A model generated the notes under the pieces. It saw only the letters and a list, made by a program, of their open reading frames with translations. It did no database searches and was not told where the DNA came from. Below, one piece after another: positions 36,431 to 48,345 of a stretch of 64,000 nt of DNA. The stretch spans positions 88,423,114-88,487,113 of the forward strand of contig NC_090984.1 in NCBI RefSeq assembly GCF_041146395.1. Direction: 5' to 3'. Each line of letters begins with the position of its first letter. Positions within the stretch are counted from its first letter, which is position 1. Made by a program: the position numbers and the translations under genes. Source of the DNA: Eulemur rufifrons (taxonomy: Eukaryota > Chordata > Mammalia > Primates > Lemuridae).

Positions 36431-36550
36431 TTATAAGATAGTATGGGAAATATCTTAAAAAACAGGGCTTGAAATTACACGTGGATATCAGGTAATCTAT
36501 CGAACAAATACTTTTTAAAAGCAAGTAGTAGAGTTTGTTTGTTTGTTTTT

Positions 36551-36891
36551 TTTTTTTTTTTTTTTTTTTTTTGTTGAGACAGAGTCTCACTTTGTTGCCC
36601 AGGCTAGAGTGAGTGCCGTGGCGTCAGCTTAGCTCACAGCAACCTCAAACTCCTGGGCTTAAGCGATCCTACTGCCTCAGCCTCCCGAGTAGCTGGGACT
36701 ACAGGCATGCGCCACTATGCCCGGCTAATTTTTTCTATATATAGATTTTTAGGTGTCCATATAATGTCTTTCTATTTTTAGTAGAGACGGGGTCTCGCTC
36801 AGGCTGGTCTCGAACTCCTGACCTTGAGCAATCCACCCGCCTCGGCCTCCCAGAGTGCTAGGATTACAGGCGTGAGCCACCGCGCCCGGCC
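36551..36891 (-). mobile_element. Alu SINE, strepsirrhine (lemur) type
   Basis: Reverse Alu dimer: poly-T, 'gagacagagtctcactttgt', 'gtggcgtcagcttagctcac', 'tccatataatgtctttctat', ending 'gagccaccgcgcccggcc'. The target duplication of the form (TGTT)n plus T5 is at 36536-36550 and 36892-36906. Low divergence from the 14.05 kb copy. Confidence 0.95.
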
Positions 36892-36911
36892 TGTTTGTTT
36901 GTTTTTAGTAA

Positions 36912-37545
36912 AACCTAGAACGGAAAGCTCAGGTACACATCCTATGCCCCAGCAATTCTACTACTATCTCTGGTTATATGTGAAGTAGCAATGCAAGACT
37001 GTGTGAACCAGGAGATATGTATAAGAAAGTTCAATGCAGCATTATTTATAATAACCTTGGACTGACAACAATCAAATGCCCATAAACAACAGAATAGGTA
37101 AATAAATTGTGGTATATTTACAGATTTGAATGCAACATAGTGACAACATTTAAAAGAACAAAAACTACAGCTATATGTAACAGCATGTACACATTTCACA
37201 AAAATATTGCACCAAAGAATAGAAAATATATATACTATATTATTCTTTTCATATGAAGTCCCAAACAGGTATAAAGAAACTACAATGTATTTCCTTCTAT
37301 GTATGTATATACTAGAGTAAAAGTATGAAGAAAACCAAGGGAGTAATTACTATAAACTTCTGGAGGTTATCTTTGGGGAGCAGCGAGGTGGTTGTGTCTT
37401 GGGTGCTGCGGGCTGCTGGTAGAGTTCTATTTCCTCATCTGAATAGTGGTTATATAGGTATGTACACTATGCTATTTTATTAAGCTATATTTTTATATTT
37501 TTTGTCCTTTTTGGTACATATATTTAAAACATTTTAAAAAGCAAA
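36912..37545 (+). mobile_element. L1M ORF2 end and 3' UTR
   Basis: 'ccccagcaattctactacta', 'gcagcattatttataataac', 'aataggtaaataaattgtgg', 'ggttatctttggggagcagc', 'gggctgctggtagagttcta', 'tggttatataggtatgtaca': L1M 3' end, out of frame. Confidence 0.85.
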
Positions 37546-37944
37546 TACAGATAACACTAAAGATGGCATGGGGATTTTAGCTGGTGATGCGTAAATGGAC
37601 GGAACCCTTAACCTGATGGTAGCTACCTGCATGTTACGTAAAGTGAGGAGACTGTATTGAGGAGTCTCATGGGGCTAGCCTAGCAAAGCCAAAGCTATGG
37701 GAAAGGGCAAATTGTATTTCAAGCAAATGGTTTTCAAGCTATGCTCCTTGAAGCCTGAAGAGTTCAATGGCGATGCCCAAGAATTGGCTTAACCAAAAAA
37801 GGAATGGGTGAAGCTTCCAGATTCCTATTCTTGTTTCAAAAGCAGCCCCATTTGTACCTATGTTATAGTCTTTGATATACAATTTCCATTGAAGAAAGAG
37901 TTCTAGTCCTGAAACACACTGCTATAGTGTTCTAGCAAAATTTT
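37546..37944. other. Unique DNA, no feature seen
   Basis: No recognised repeat or gene. Confidence 0.45.
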
Positions 37945-38162
37945 AGATGTACATACTCTTTTGAGAAATTCTATTTTGAAGAATCTATTATATAGAAATA
38001 TGGTAAAATTTACAAAGATATGTACAAGGATGCTCTTCATGACATTTTTGGTAATAGTTAAAAAAAGAGAGAAACTACCAAGGTGTTAATTAATTAAATA
38101 TATCATTGTATGTCTATATATTAGGGACTGGTAAGCCATTAAAATAGAATGCAACACATCTA
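37945..38162 (+). mobile_element. L1M ORF2 end fragment
   Basis: 'agatatgtacaaggatgctc', 'tttttggtaatagttaaaaa', 'gtaagccattaaaatagaat' match the L1M segment 'acaaggatgt.ca..gcagcattgtttgtaatag'. Confidence 0.65.
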
Positions 38163-38164
38163 GA

Positions 38165-38355
38165 ATAGTGCTTCTTAACCTTCTAAGAGCCAGTGACTCC
38201 TCTTTATAACAAATATTTTATAATGCCTTCTTTATTATTATAAAATGAAATTTGTGGATACTATAACCCTCTTTTGCAATTTTTAAAAAAACAATATGAT
38301 GTTTTAACTAAAATATAAAGTAGAAATAAAAGAAAAGCAATTTATATATTAATAC
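38165..38355. repeat. Possible decayed hAT-type element
   Basis: 'agtgcttcttaaccttctaa' resembles the terminus of hAT elements of the 'cagtg.ttcttaacctttt' type. No clear opposite terminus. Confidence 0.3.
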
Positions 38356-38356
38356 C

Positions 38357-38865
38357 TGATGATGGTTAAGTTTATGTATCAACTTGACTAGGCCACTGGG
38401 TGCTGAGGTATTTGGTCAAACATCATCCTGGGTGTGTCTGTGAGGATGCTCTGGATGATATTAACATTTGAATGAGTAGACCCAGTAAAACAGACTGCCC
38501 TCCCTATTGCGAGTAGGATTCGGTCAATCAATTGAAGGCCTGGATGGAACAAAAATGCTGACCCCTCTCCTAAGAAGGAATTGACCATGCCTGACTTTCT
38601 TCAAACTGGGACATGGGTTTTTTCCTACCTTTGCACTCCATCTGATACATTGTTTCTTCCCGGATCTTGAGACTGCCAGTCTTTAGACCAGAGCCACACA
38701 GTCAGCTCTCCTGCTTTTTGGGCCTTCAGACTCATCCTGGAACACATCGGCTCTCCTGGGTCTCCAGCTTGCCAAGTCATCCTGAAGACCTTAGGACTTG
38801 TCAGCCTCCACAATTGCATGATTCAATTTTTTACAATACATCTCTTTATACATATGTAATATATG
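38357..38865 (+). mobile_element. LTR-like repeat, same family as 42.98 kb
   Basis: 'tgatggttaagtttatgtat', 'caacttgactaggccactgg', 'gggtgtgtctgtgaggatgc', 'aattgaaggcctggatggaa', 'catcggctctcctgggtctc', 'cagcctccacaattgcatga': a common mammalian repeat with TG...CA termini. Family name uncertain. An AT-rich simple repeat replaces the end. Open frames here (38388-38588, 38625-38819, 38667-38972) are incidental. Confidence 0.7.
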
Positions 38866-38884
38866 TGTGTATATATCTACAGTT

Positions 38885-39133
38885 GGCTTACAGATACATT
38901 TCTCCAATCTCCGTTCCATCTTCACGTGGCCTTTCCTCTGTGTTTCTGTGCCTTCTTTTCCCTCTCTTATAAGGGCACTCACATTGGATTTAGGGTCCTC
39001 CTCAATCCAGGATGATCCTGTCTCAAGATCCTTACGTTAATCACATCTGCAAAGACCCTTATTCCAAACCAGGTCACTTTCTGAGGTTCTGGGTAGACGT
39101 GAATATTGTGGGGATGCTGTTCAACTCACTACA
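38885..39133 (-). mobile_element. MLT1/MST-type MaLR LTR fragment
   Basis: 'catcttcacgtggcctttcc', 'ttcccctctcttataagggc', 'ttaatcacatctgcaaagac', 'ttattccaaaccaggtcact', 'tgaggttctgggtagacgtg'. Reverse MaLR LTR, opposite in strand to the adjacent LTR. Confidence 0.8.
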
Positions 39134-41207
39134 TATACGTGTCCCTGTAAGGGGATATGTAAAGGTGTAACAAGGTCAGGAAGAATACACAGTCAACTGT
39201 CATATGGTTACAAGTGGGAAAAGTTTTCTGACTACACAAGGGGAAATGAAGGGAGTTACACTTTTAGTTCTCTGCACTTCTGAATTTAATTTTTAAAATT
39301 CAAAAGCATTAGAAAACTAATGTTATTAGTTTATTAATAGTTTAATGAGCAATCTCTCTCCTTTGACATAAGCAAAGCATAAATGAATTGTAAGCTGACA
39401 TAGTACAGCAAGAGTCTTTTTTCTCATCTAAGGCCTACTAGGAGAACTATGTAATTAGAACTAAACTGGGGTGCAGACCTATTTTTTGCATTTTATACTT
39501 GTGTACTGACTTACTGAGGAGAACACATTGTCCCACCTATAGGGAAGAAAACAAAACTCTGACTTTTAAATGGACATCCATAATCGAATCAAGGGCCAGC
39601 TGACATTGTTAGCTGAAGACCATCCTGTCTTCCTCTTGCGTGATCAGAGCTGCCTTCCTGGAACATCCTAGCAGAGAACATTTGTGAAAATGGTCATCTT
39701 CTTAGGAAATTGTAGGCAAGGAAAAAAAGACTTTGCACTAATCAACTAGTTCAAGTGCAGGATGGGCTGGTTAAAAATTGGGGTAGTTGTATGGCATCAT
39801 TTGGAATAGAGGAAATTTCTGTTGGAAAAGGAACAAATGCAGTGCTGAGGCCATTACTCTGAGTTTTAGAATGAATCGATTTTTCTTCCATGGTTCATTT
39901 CCTGCTTATCTGTGTACTGCAGCACACACCTCCCCTATCAAAAGTGACTTCAAAACAGACACATGCAAAGACAATTTCAGAATCAAAGTTACAGATACAA
40001 GGTGATGCTAAAGGGCCAATATGTATTCTGGGGAATCTTGATTTGCTTTCAATTCTCCATGCTTTAGTGCATGAATAAAGTTGGGTTATTTTAAAATTAT
40101 TTCCATTTCCAAAGAGTGTTTTTTTAAATATTTAAGCTACAGAGTTCAAAGTGCATATGCCATTTTAATTCTACTAAAATAAACCATACCCATGTGAACT
40201 TGAAAAGATCTAGACTTTTATTTTGATGCTGATTATTTACTGAGAAGTCAAATAGTGATCTCTTTAATCAAAGGGCATTGGCTTCAAATTGCTTCCATCC
40301 ATTGTCCTTACCATGAAAGACTGATTGTGCTTTGAACCAGGCTCTTACTTTTTTTTTTTTTATTATGGGGAGATAAAGAAAAATTCTAATAAAAGAACCT
40401 ACACATCAAAGAATTTGCTCCCCTAAAACATTTCCCATTTATACATGTTGGCTACATGCCTACATCTGTTCATAAATTGATATGCAGTCTTTTCTATGTA
40501 TATTTCCCATTATTAAATGTCACCTACCCTTCAAAGAAAATACCAATAAATTGGAAAATGAACTTGAGATAAGGAATTGCATAGAAAAGGCTATGATTTA
40601 TGGCTATTTGTTTCCTTGTATCTTTGAATTAGGTCAGAATCATAACCTTCTGTTTAATCTGAGATTGAGTTTTCAATAATTTGTTAACACATATACAGTA
40701 AGTAGCCAAAACCAAGATATGAGAAAGGACTAGAAATCCAGCTTTACTACAATATTTAATATAAAAACATTAATTAATCCTGTTTTGGTTAGGCCAAATT
40801 AGGTTCCAGATCCTCATTCTAGACAGCAGTTAAGATAAAAGACAGAAAAATTGTCCACAAACTAAACATAAGAATGCAAAAGAATGGCATATTGATTTTT
40901 TTCTTCCTACCAACCCAGAAGAAGGGCAGTTTTGAGAATCGAGACCAAGGTAAGATACAGATGGGAGAAATCTCCCAGGGGGAGAGGGAAGGGTGGCAGA
41001 AAACCTAGTTAGAGGTTGCTTGTGGTAGAGAAAGGCCAGTAGACTTCAGCCATGATGACATCTAAAATTTAAATCTAGGTTCTTCATTTCTCTCTCTAGG
41101 AACTTCCCCCATTATTACCAAATCTTTACTGTCTGAGAGCTACCATAGCACCGTGATAGTGCTACTTTAGGAAATGAAGTCAAGGTCTTTCTTCAAATTT
41201 GGGGCAT
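39134..41207. other. Unique AT-rich DNA
   Basis: No recognised repeat over about 2 kb except a T run near 40350-40361. Frames 39787-40005, 39890-40078 and 40482-40679 have no known content. Confidence 0.45.
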
Positions 41208-41578
41208 TGCCTTAGTCCATTCCAGCTGCTACAAAAAAAAAAAAATACAAGAAACTGGATAGCTTATAAATAAAAGAAATTTATTTCTCATAATTATGAC
41301 GGTTGAGAAATCCAAGACTAAGTTGCTAGCAAACTAGATGTCTGGTAAGGGCCAACTCTCTTCTTTATAGAATGGTGCCTTCTCACTGCATCCTCACATG
41401 GTGGAAGTGGCAAGGCAGCTTTCTGGGCTGCTTTTATAAGGGCATTAATTCCATTCATGAGGGTTCTGCCCTCATAACCTAATAACTTCCCAAAGGCCTC
41501 ACCTTCTAATACCATGACAGTGGTGAGTAGGGTTCAACATATGAATTTTAGGGGGACACAAACATTTAGACCATATTA
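41208..41578 (-). mobile_element. MST/MLT1A-type MaLR solo LTR
   Basis: Complete reverse LTR: 'tgccttagtccattccagct', 'aagaaatttatttctcataa', 'tggtaagggccaactctctt', 'catcctcacatggtggaagt', 'tgagggttctgccctcataa', 'tcaacatatgaattttaggg', 'acatttagaccatatta'. Possible imperfect target duplication ggcat/ggcta. Confidence 0.9.
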
Positions 41579-42192
41579 GGCTAGATGACCAGAGGGCACT
41601 GAGGCAGCTAGTAGAAGTGGTGGTAAGATCACTAGAAGAGATGCAGTACTGTACTAGGAATAGAAACTTAAAACAAAAGAAGAGATTTGAATGCAAACAC
41701 TCTAGCCTGGGATCCTCAGAAAGCTGGGAAGATGCCTGTGGTGGTGATAAAATTATACTGCTTGCAACATCATTCAACAGAAACTTCTGTGGGTCACAGT
41801 TGACTGACTGCTCCCAGCTGTCTCCTCTTGGAGCCACAATGGTGCTCACACTCAGACCATGCTTCCCTGGGCTGCTTTCAACCAGTGACTGAGCACAGCA
41901 TAGGTACTCAAGCTGGCTCATGCCCACCTGACATGGGACTCTTCTAACAGCAATCTTTTTTGGGGGGCTCCCCATCAGCCTGGCCAACACTTTCTCTGAA
42001 CTGCACTGAAATCTGAGACTCTTCCTGCCCTGTTTTTCCTATCATCTCTCTTTTCCCAAGTGTCAGAGATGCACTACAGTCTGGAAGGTCTTCCTACGTA
42101 CTCCTCCCTTCCAATTTATCCTTCCCCCCCAAATCTCTTGCATTTCAACTACATCTTAATGTATGTTTCTTGGAGGACCTGAACTGACACAG
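41579..42192 (+). mobile_element. LTR-like left end of an ERVL/MaLR-like relic
   Basis: From about 41900 this shares ordered blocks with 43920-44216: 'gactcttctaacag', 'gaactgcactgaaatctgag', 'aaatctcttgcatttcaact', then 'gaggacctgaactgacacag'. The next bases, 'ttggtaccaagagtgggatc', have the form of a primer-binding-site region after an ERVL-type LTR. The part left of 41900 is less certain. Frame 41499-41990 (minus, 163 codons, the longest here) has no known content. Confidence 0.45.
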
Positions 42193-42981
42193 TTGGTACC
42201 AAGAGTGGGATCTGAGAAAGCTGACCGTAAGATGGAGTTTGGGACTGGCTTACTCACTGTCTAGCTGGCACAAAGGACTATTTCTTCAGTAGAATGTAGA
42301 AGTCATAATATAGTCTCTGGCACAAGGTGAGAGTCTAATTGCTGAAGATTTTCTCAGTGGTGACCTTGGAAAATCTCCCAGCAGAAAGAAATGGTCTTGG
42401 CAGTGCAATGATTCTGGCATGTGAAAGATATTGGGGAGTAATGCCTCTAAGGAGTAGAGTTCCCTTATTATTAATAAGCTTCATTGACATCCTGTTATGG
42501 AATGAGAGGGTGGTTAAAAACTATCAAAGGCTAAGTATGATATAGCCAGGGGGTCATTTTGACAGCTTAAGATGAGTCCTTTATTTTCTGAAATGAAAGA
42601 GTAAAAATATTAATAGCTGAGCAACAAACTAAAGATATAATAGAGTCACAGAGCTCCAGAAATGTTTAAATCCTTCACTAAAGTAGGATCCTGGTTAGGA
42701 AAACCTGCAACTTTGAAAAGTGGGATGGAAATGTTTGGGTGGATGCCTTTGAGGACGTCAGCTCTGCAGAATCCCTTGGGCTTGCAGAGGTGGCCACCCT
42801 TCCCTAGTAGGTAGATCTCACTAATCGTTTCGAAAGTTGCTGCAGAGACCTATTTCTTGCAAGGCAACAGATATTCCCCTCAGGACTTGCTCCCACTTCC
42901 TCTCTTGACTGTGAGAATGATAATGAAGGTTAAATCTCTGCATGACCTGGCTAGGGGTATGCTAAGCCTGATAAAACAGTA
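42193..42981 (+). mobile_element. Internal part of the ERVL/MaLR-like relic
   Basis: Lies between the two LTR-like ends and begins with the primer-site-like 'ttggtaccaagagtgg'. The composition is that of eroded retroviral internal DNA. Reading frames are broken and no gag, protease or polymerase domain is recognisable. An old non-functional element. Confidence 0.4.
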
Positions 42982-43582
42982 TGTTAGTCAGGGTTCTCCA
43001 GAGAGACAGAATCAATAGGAGATGGATGGATACATGGACTGATGGATGGATGGATGGATGGATAGATAGATAAATAGATAGATGATAGATGGATAGATAG
43101 GGGATTTGCATGATTACAGAGGCTAATAAATCCCATGACAGGCCATCTGCAAGTTAGAGACCCAGGGATGCCAGTAGTGTGACTGAGTCTAATTCCAAAA
43201 GCTTCAGATCTGGGAAGCCAATGATAAAACTCTGAGTCCAAGGCTGAAAGTCTGAAAACCCAGGGGTCCATTGGTACAAGTCCTAGAGTCCAAAGGCCAG
43301 AGAACTTGTAATTATGGTGTCAAAGAACAGGAGAAAATGAGTTTCCCAGATCCAGGAGAAAGAGCAATTTCACCTTTCCTCTGCCTTTTTGTTCTATCTG
43401 GGCCCCAGACGATTGGATGGTCCCCACTCACACTGAGGGCAGCTCTTCCCCACTCAGTCCACCTACTCACATGCCAATCTTCTCTGGAAACACCCACACA
43501 GACATGCTCAGAAATACTACTTTACCAGCTATCTAGGTATCACTTAATCCAGTCAAATTGACACCTAAGAGCAACCATTACA
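42982..43582 (-). mobile_element. LTR-like repeat inserted in the relic
   Basis: 'tgttagtcagggttctccag' to 'ttgacacctaagagcaacca' 'ttaca'. Full-length copy, minus strand, of the family at 38.36 (plus) and 20.02 kb (minus). TG...CA termini. It holds a GATG/GATA repeat near its 3' end (left side). Confidence 0.75.
43019..43100. repeat. (GATG)n/(GATA)n tetranucleotide repeat
   Basis: GATG units to about 43062, then GATA units with interruptions to about 43100. Likely length-polymorphic. Confidence 0.93.
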
Positions 43583-44250
43583 GGGAGGGAAGAATTTATA
43601 CACTGAAAGAGTTATAACAATTAGTTAGCATGTACCATTCAAAATGAGAGGATTATCCCTGGATTTGGATTTTGAGAGTACTTGATTAAGAGGATTGGAA
43701 CAAAAGAATAATTAAGCAAGAATTCATTGGCCTTGGGGCTCTATCTCAGGATGCATGATTTAATACCTGGGCAAGGCCATAGGGGATCAGGAAAACTCAC
43801 TGTTAGGGGGACTCCTAGAAGGCTAGAGAAAGTTATGGCTGATGCCAAGTGAAGTGGAAAAGCCTGAGTTACTTGGTAAGCAATAAAGGTGAGGAAAACA
43901 GAATAAAGAAGCTCATGGAAGACCAGAGCTTGGTCTTCCTAATGCTGGACTCCTCTAACAGGTAACATTTTCCTAGAGATTTCTCAATGGCCTAGCCAAG
44001 ACTTTCTTAGAACTGCACTGAAGTTTAGGGTCTTTGTATCCGATCCTTCCTCTCTCTGTCATTTCAAAGATCTCAGTCCTACGCTGTGCCCTGAAGGCTC
44101 TCTCTATGTATTTCTGATCCCCTCTCCCTTCATCCTTCACAAGCATATCACCCAGTGAATCTCTTGCATGTCTAATCCAATCTTGATCTGCTTCTCCGAG
44201 GATGTGAGTTGCCAAAGTACACAACTCAGTTACATGTGATGGGGGAATCA
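43583..44250 (+). mobile_element. Internal end and right LTR-like end of the relic
   Basis: 43583-43900 continues the internal part. From about 43920 the blocks 'gactcctctaacagg', 'gaactgcactgaagtttagg', 'gaatctcttgcatgtctaat', 'ttgatctgcttctccgagga' repeat those of 41925-42190 with many substitutions, as expected of two ancient LTRs. Frame 43973-44251 (minus) is antisense to this and not a gene. Confidence 0.45.
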
Positions 44251-44564
44251 AATCACTATTTTGACATTTGAGAACACTAGAGGGCTAGTTGATTTAAGGA
44301 TTCTCAGATTACATTTATTATGGTATCTTTCACAACCACAATATTTTTGCATTTTTAAAGTCACAAAGTTATAGCGCTAGAATAGGACAGAATGATGAAG
44401 AGGTGAAAATGCTAATCCCGCTTCTATTGGTAGCAACCTTAAAACAGATTGAGTGAATAAGAAGGTTGTAGAGATATCACCATCTATTGTATCCTTTTCC
44501 TGCATTTCCAACTCCTCTCATATACAGTACCTTACACATTATAAATGTTGGTATAACTTGTAAA
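44251..44564. other. Unique DNA, no feature seen
   Basis: No recognised repeat or gene. Confidence 0.45.
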
Positions 44565-46010
44565 CCACATGTAGTTGGATCTTGCTTTTTATTCAATCTA
44601 TCTCTGCATTTTGAATGGAGTGTTTATACTATTTGCATTTAATGTAATTATTAATATCTTTGAATTTAAATTTGCCATTTTTCTATTTGTTTCTTATGAT
44701 CTCCTCATTTTCTGTCTTCTGTTCCTTCTGACTTTTGTGTTAAATAATTTCTTTAATTTATTATTTTAATTTCTTTGTTGAATTTTTAAATTATATTTTT
44801 GAGGATTTTTAGCAGTTAGTCTTGCAATTAAAATATGCATCTTACCTCACCACGTGTACTTTAGGTTAATGCTAATTTAATTATAAGAAAATATAGAAAC
44901 TTTGCTTCAATATCACCCTATTCCCTACCCCTCTTTTGTAATATCATTATCTATATTACATCTATACATGTAATAAGCCCAAAGCGCAATGTTAAAATTA
45001 TTGCTTTTTGCAATCTTATGTATTTTAAGTAAATGACAAGGTAAAATAAGAAAAAATATATATTTATTGAATCTTTTCTATTAACCAACATTTGGTCATT
45101 TCTGGTGCTCTTCATTTCTTTCTGTGGACTTGAGTCACTCTCCGGAGTCATTTTCTTTTAGTATGAATTATTTCCTTTAATGTTTCTTATAATTCCTCAT
45201 AAGACATTGGTTGTTAGCAGTGATTCTTTCAGTCTTTGTCTTGGAATGCCTTTATTTAACATTCATTTCTGAAGTATAGATTTGCTGGATATAGAATTCT
45301 TGGTTAACAAGACTTTTTTTCCCTCTTTCAACACTTTGAATGTTATCCCACTGCACTCTGGCCCCCACTGTTTCAAAAGAGAGGTGAGTTGCTATTCTTA
45401 TTGTGGTTTTCTTGTACATGAGTCTTTTTTCTCTTATTGCTTTCAAGGTTTTATCTCTCTCTTTGGCATTCAATAGTGTGACTATGATATGGCTAGGTGT
45501 AGGCCTATTTATATCTTACCTTGTTTGGACTTCACTGAGCTTCTTAGGTATGTAAACTAATATTTTCATCCAACCTGGGACATGTTAAACCTTTATTTTC
45601 TTAAACTTTTTCTGTTTGTTTCTATCCTCTCTTTCTTGAACTCTCATTACACATATGTTGAAAAGCTAGGTGTTGACTCATATGTGTTAAGCTCTATTCA
45701 TTTTTTTTCAATAATTTCTTATCTCTTTTCTTCAGATTGGATAATTTTTATTGATATATTTTCAAGCTCACTGATACTTTCTTCTGCCATATCAAATATA
45801 TTTTTGAGGTCTTGTGGTAAATTTTTCAATTTGGTTATTGTACCTTTAAACACCAAAATTTCCATTTAAAAAATAATTTCTATCTCATTATTGAGGATCT
45901 TCATTTGTTTATCCATTATTATTGCACTTTAAACATGGTTTCCTTTATTTTTGGGGGCACTTCTTTTTCTCTCTTGATTTAGTCTTCTGTTTTTCTTTTC
46001 TTACTTTTCA
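44565..46010 (-). mobile_element. L1M/HAL1 fragment: ORF2 start, inter-ORF, ORF1 region
   Basis: Reverse-strand L1M text in order: 'atttgcatttaatgtaatta', 'ttaaaatatgcatcttacct', 'tttgctggatatagaattct', 'tggataatttttattgatat', 'ttcaagctcactgatacttt'. Same family order as the 10.3-16 kb pieces. Confidence 0.8.
45252..45473 (-). pseudogene. L1/HAL1 ORF1 C-terminal remnant
   Basis: A 73-codon frame with 'KTLKAIREKRLMYKKT' and 'ARVQWDNI' follows the layout of the L1 ORF1p C-terminal domain ('ILKAAREK...PIRL...ARR.W..IF'). ORF1p is the RNA-binding chaperone of the LINE-1 ribonucleoprotein. Here only the start of that domain reads through; the invariant arginine pair is degraded and the frame then breaks. 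Dead copy. Confidence 0.65.
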
Positions 46011-46336
46011 TTATTTAAAATAATATAAGGCACAAGGTTAGTGAAAGAAGTCAAGATAGTTACTAAATATGGTTAAAGGACAATTTACCCAGTGTGCTGA
46101 GCATAGGAGTAAAGAATTATGAAAAGACATGCCAATTTAAAAATGGCCATTTAGTATTTTGAAGCTTGGTATATTTGGCATTATGCTTTGTTTCTTGTTT
46201 TTAATTACTTAACAATATCATGTTTTATATTTGGTATTGTATCGTTTCTTGCTTATGACTACTTAATAATGCCACATTTTACATTAATATATTTACTTTT
46301 TAAACAATGCAGTCAATGAAATAAATAAAAGTTGGT

Positions 46337-46668
46337 GTCCAGGCGCAGTGGCTCATGCCTGTAATCCTAGCACTCTGGGAGGCCGAGGCGGGAGGATCGT
46401 TTGAGCTCAGGAGTTCGAGACCAGCCTGAGCAAGAGTGAGACCCCATCTCTACTAAAAAAATAGAAAGAAATTATATGGACAACTAAAAATATGTAGAAA
46501 AAATTAGCTTGCCATGATGGTGCATGCCTGTAGTCCCAGCTGCTTGGGAGGCTGAGGCAGAAGGATTGCTTAAGCCCCGGAGTTTGAGGTTGCTGTGAGC
46601 TAGGCTGACGCCACAGCACTCTAGCCAGGGCAAAAGAGTGAGACTCTGTCTCCAAAAAAAAAAAAAAA
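46337..46668 (+). mobile_element. Alu SINE, strepsirrhine (lemur) type
   Basis: 'ccaggcgcagtggctcatgc' through 'gaaagaaattatatggacaa' and 'gagctaggctgacgccacag' to an A15 tail. Target duplication 'aaaagttg'/'aagagttg' (46327-46334, 46667-46674; one mismatch). The minus-strand frames at 46407-46655 and 46484-46711 are Alu antisense. Confidence 0.95.
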
Positions 46669-48095
46669 GAGTTGATGCATTATTAGATGGTATCTGCTCT
46701 TTAAGTATCATTGCATTCCATTCTATGAATTGTCATGTATAATTATAAAGAAACCTTACTTTAGTTAAGAAATATTTTTATAATTACTAGCAATTACATA
46801 GTATTGTGGAGATAATTCATCATATTCCTTATAAAACTGGGTTAGTATTTCCACTTTTGATTAGGTATTCGTCATTTGCCCTAAATGTACATACAAAAGG
46901 AAGTAAAATATTGAAGTTAATCAAAAACATCTGAATACACTTAAATAGATTTAATTTATGGACTTTAAAAATTGGCATTCTCTGATTTCATGTCAAAGAA
47001 GTGTTTTTGTCACTTAAGAAATAAGAACTCTTATTCAATATTTTTATATGAAGTTATTTTATGAAAGAAAAATTATTCTTAACTACTTGGTAAAATTTTT
47101 CAAAGTATTCAGATATCATGTTTTACTAATCAAGAAACATACAGTGAAGGTTATATAACAGGGATTTCATTATTTGCATCAAGAAAAATCTGATGCTATA
47201 TGTGAATTCACCTTCTACTCTTGAGGAAATTTTAGAAAAGACTCAAGGAGAACAAGGAGAGACTATGTGGATAATCTTGCCTCTAGCAATCTTGGGCAAA
47301 AGGCCAATGATCTTGCATTTTCATCAGATACTTCAAGATCAACTGATTCACAATGGGTGGCTGAATTGATAATTTGTTTTATCTTAGTGGTTCATTTAAT
47401 TGTACTCATTAGAGCTTAGTGAAAGGCTGTTCTAAAAACTTGGCAATTAGTCCTGGGAAATTGCATAAACAAAAATTATTTATCCCAGCATGAGATTTAA
47501 TAAATACCATATTATGGAACCAAGAGTTTCTAATTAAAAAGGGGGTTGCATGTCTTTACCTGCACACAAAGTTATCTGAGAACACCTGGAATTGTATCTG
47601 TATGAACTCAGAAGCACATACAGCATTACAAGTAGATTGCTTCTTCCAAGTGAATATGAAGGCACACAAATTGAGTTTATGTTCCTTATCTCACAGTGGT
47701 ATTTCTGAAATCTCTATTTTAATAGGTGTCACTCACAAAAAGCATTTTGTAGTGAAATACATCACAATATCCTGAGTTAAACAGAATAAAGTAGTTGGCT
47801 TTTTTCCCAACTGTTTCTCAGATCCAACTACTTTCTTTCCAACTGCTTCTCAGTGGGACTTCTCAGATCCATGAATATGCCAAAATGTACACTGGACTGC
47901 CTAAGAAGGGTGCATAGTGTATATTTTATAAATTTATTTGACCATGGAACACCTTTTTCCTCTAAATGCCCATTAAAATGATGAGAAATCATTCCTTAAA
48001 AGAATAAGTTTGGAAGACTCTTTTATAACATGACTTCCTAAATTAACTGCTTATGATCACTTATATTCTATTTTAGTATTCTTTTTGCAGCATCT
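46669..48095. other. Unique AT-rich DNA, no feature seen
   Basis: No recognised repeat or gene in about 1.4 kb. Confidence 0.45.
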
Positions 48096-48097
48096 TA

Positions 48098-48240
48098 AAA
48101 AATAAGTTTGAACTTATAGTAAAGTTGCACTAATAGTAAAAAGAACTCCTGTATATACTATACCCAGATTTCTTAACTGTTAACATTTTGCCACATTACT
48201 TTTTCATTCTCTCTCTCTCTTTTCCTGTCTCTCTCTCTCA
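48098..48240. repeat. L1ME-like scrap with (TC)n
   Basis: 'ttaactgttaacattttgcc' and 'acattactttttcattctct', followed by CT repeats (48208-48240), as in an L1ME-related UTR. Confidence 0.5.
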
Positions 48241-48241
48241 T

Positions 48242-48345
48242 CTTTTCCCCATGAACTATTTGAATGTAGTATCTTTTTACCCCAGTGCCCAGCACACTGC
48301 CTGACACATGATAAGGATTTATTAAAAAATTGATAATTAGTGAAC
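48242..48345 (+). repeat. L2 LINE 3' tail
   Basis: 'cagtgcccagcacactgcct', 'gacacatgataaggatttat' 'taaaaa'. Confidence 0.65.

Noticed and set aside
41499..41990. 163-codon minus-strand open frame, the longest in the window
   Set aside because: It overlaps the LTR and relic DNA, has no recognisable domain, and a plus frame (41617-41892) covers the same bases. No splice or promoter context.
46407..46711. Two minus-strand frames resembling Alu-derived peptides
   Set aside because: They are the antisense of the Alu at 46337-46668 and its flank.
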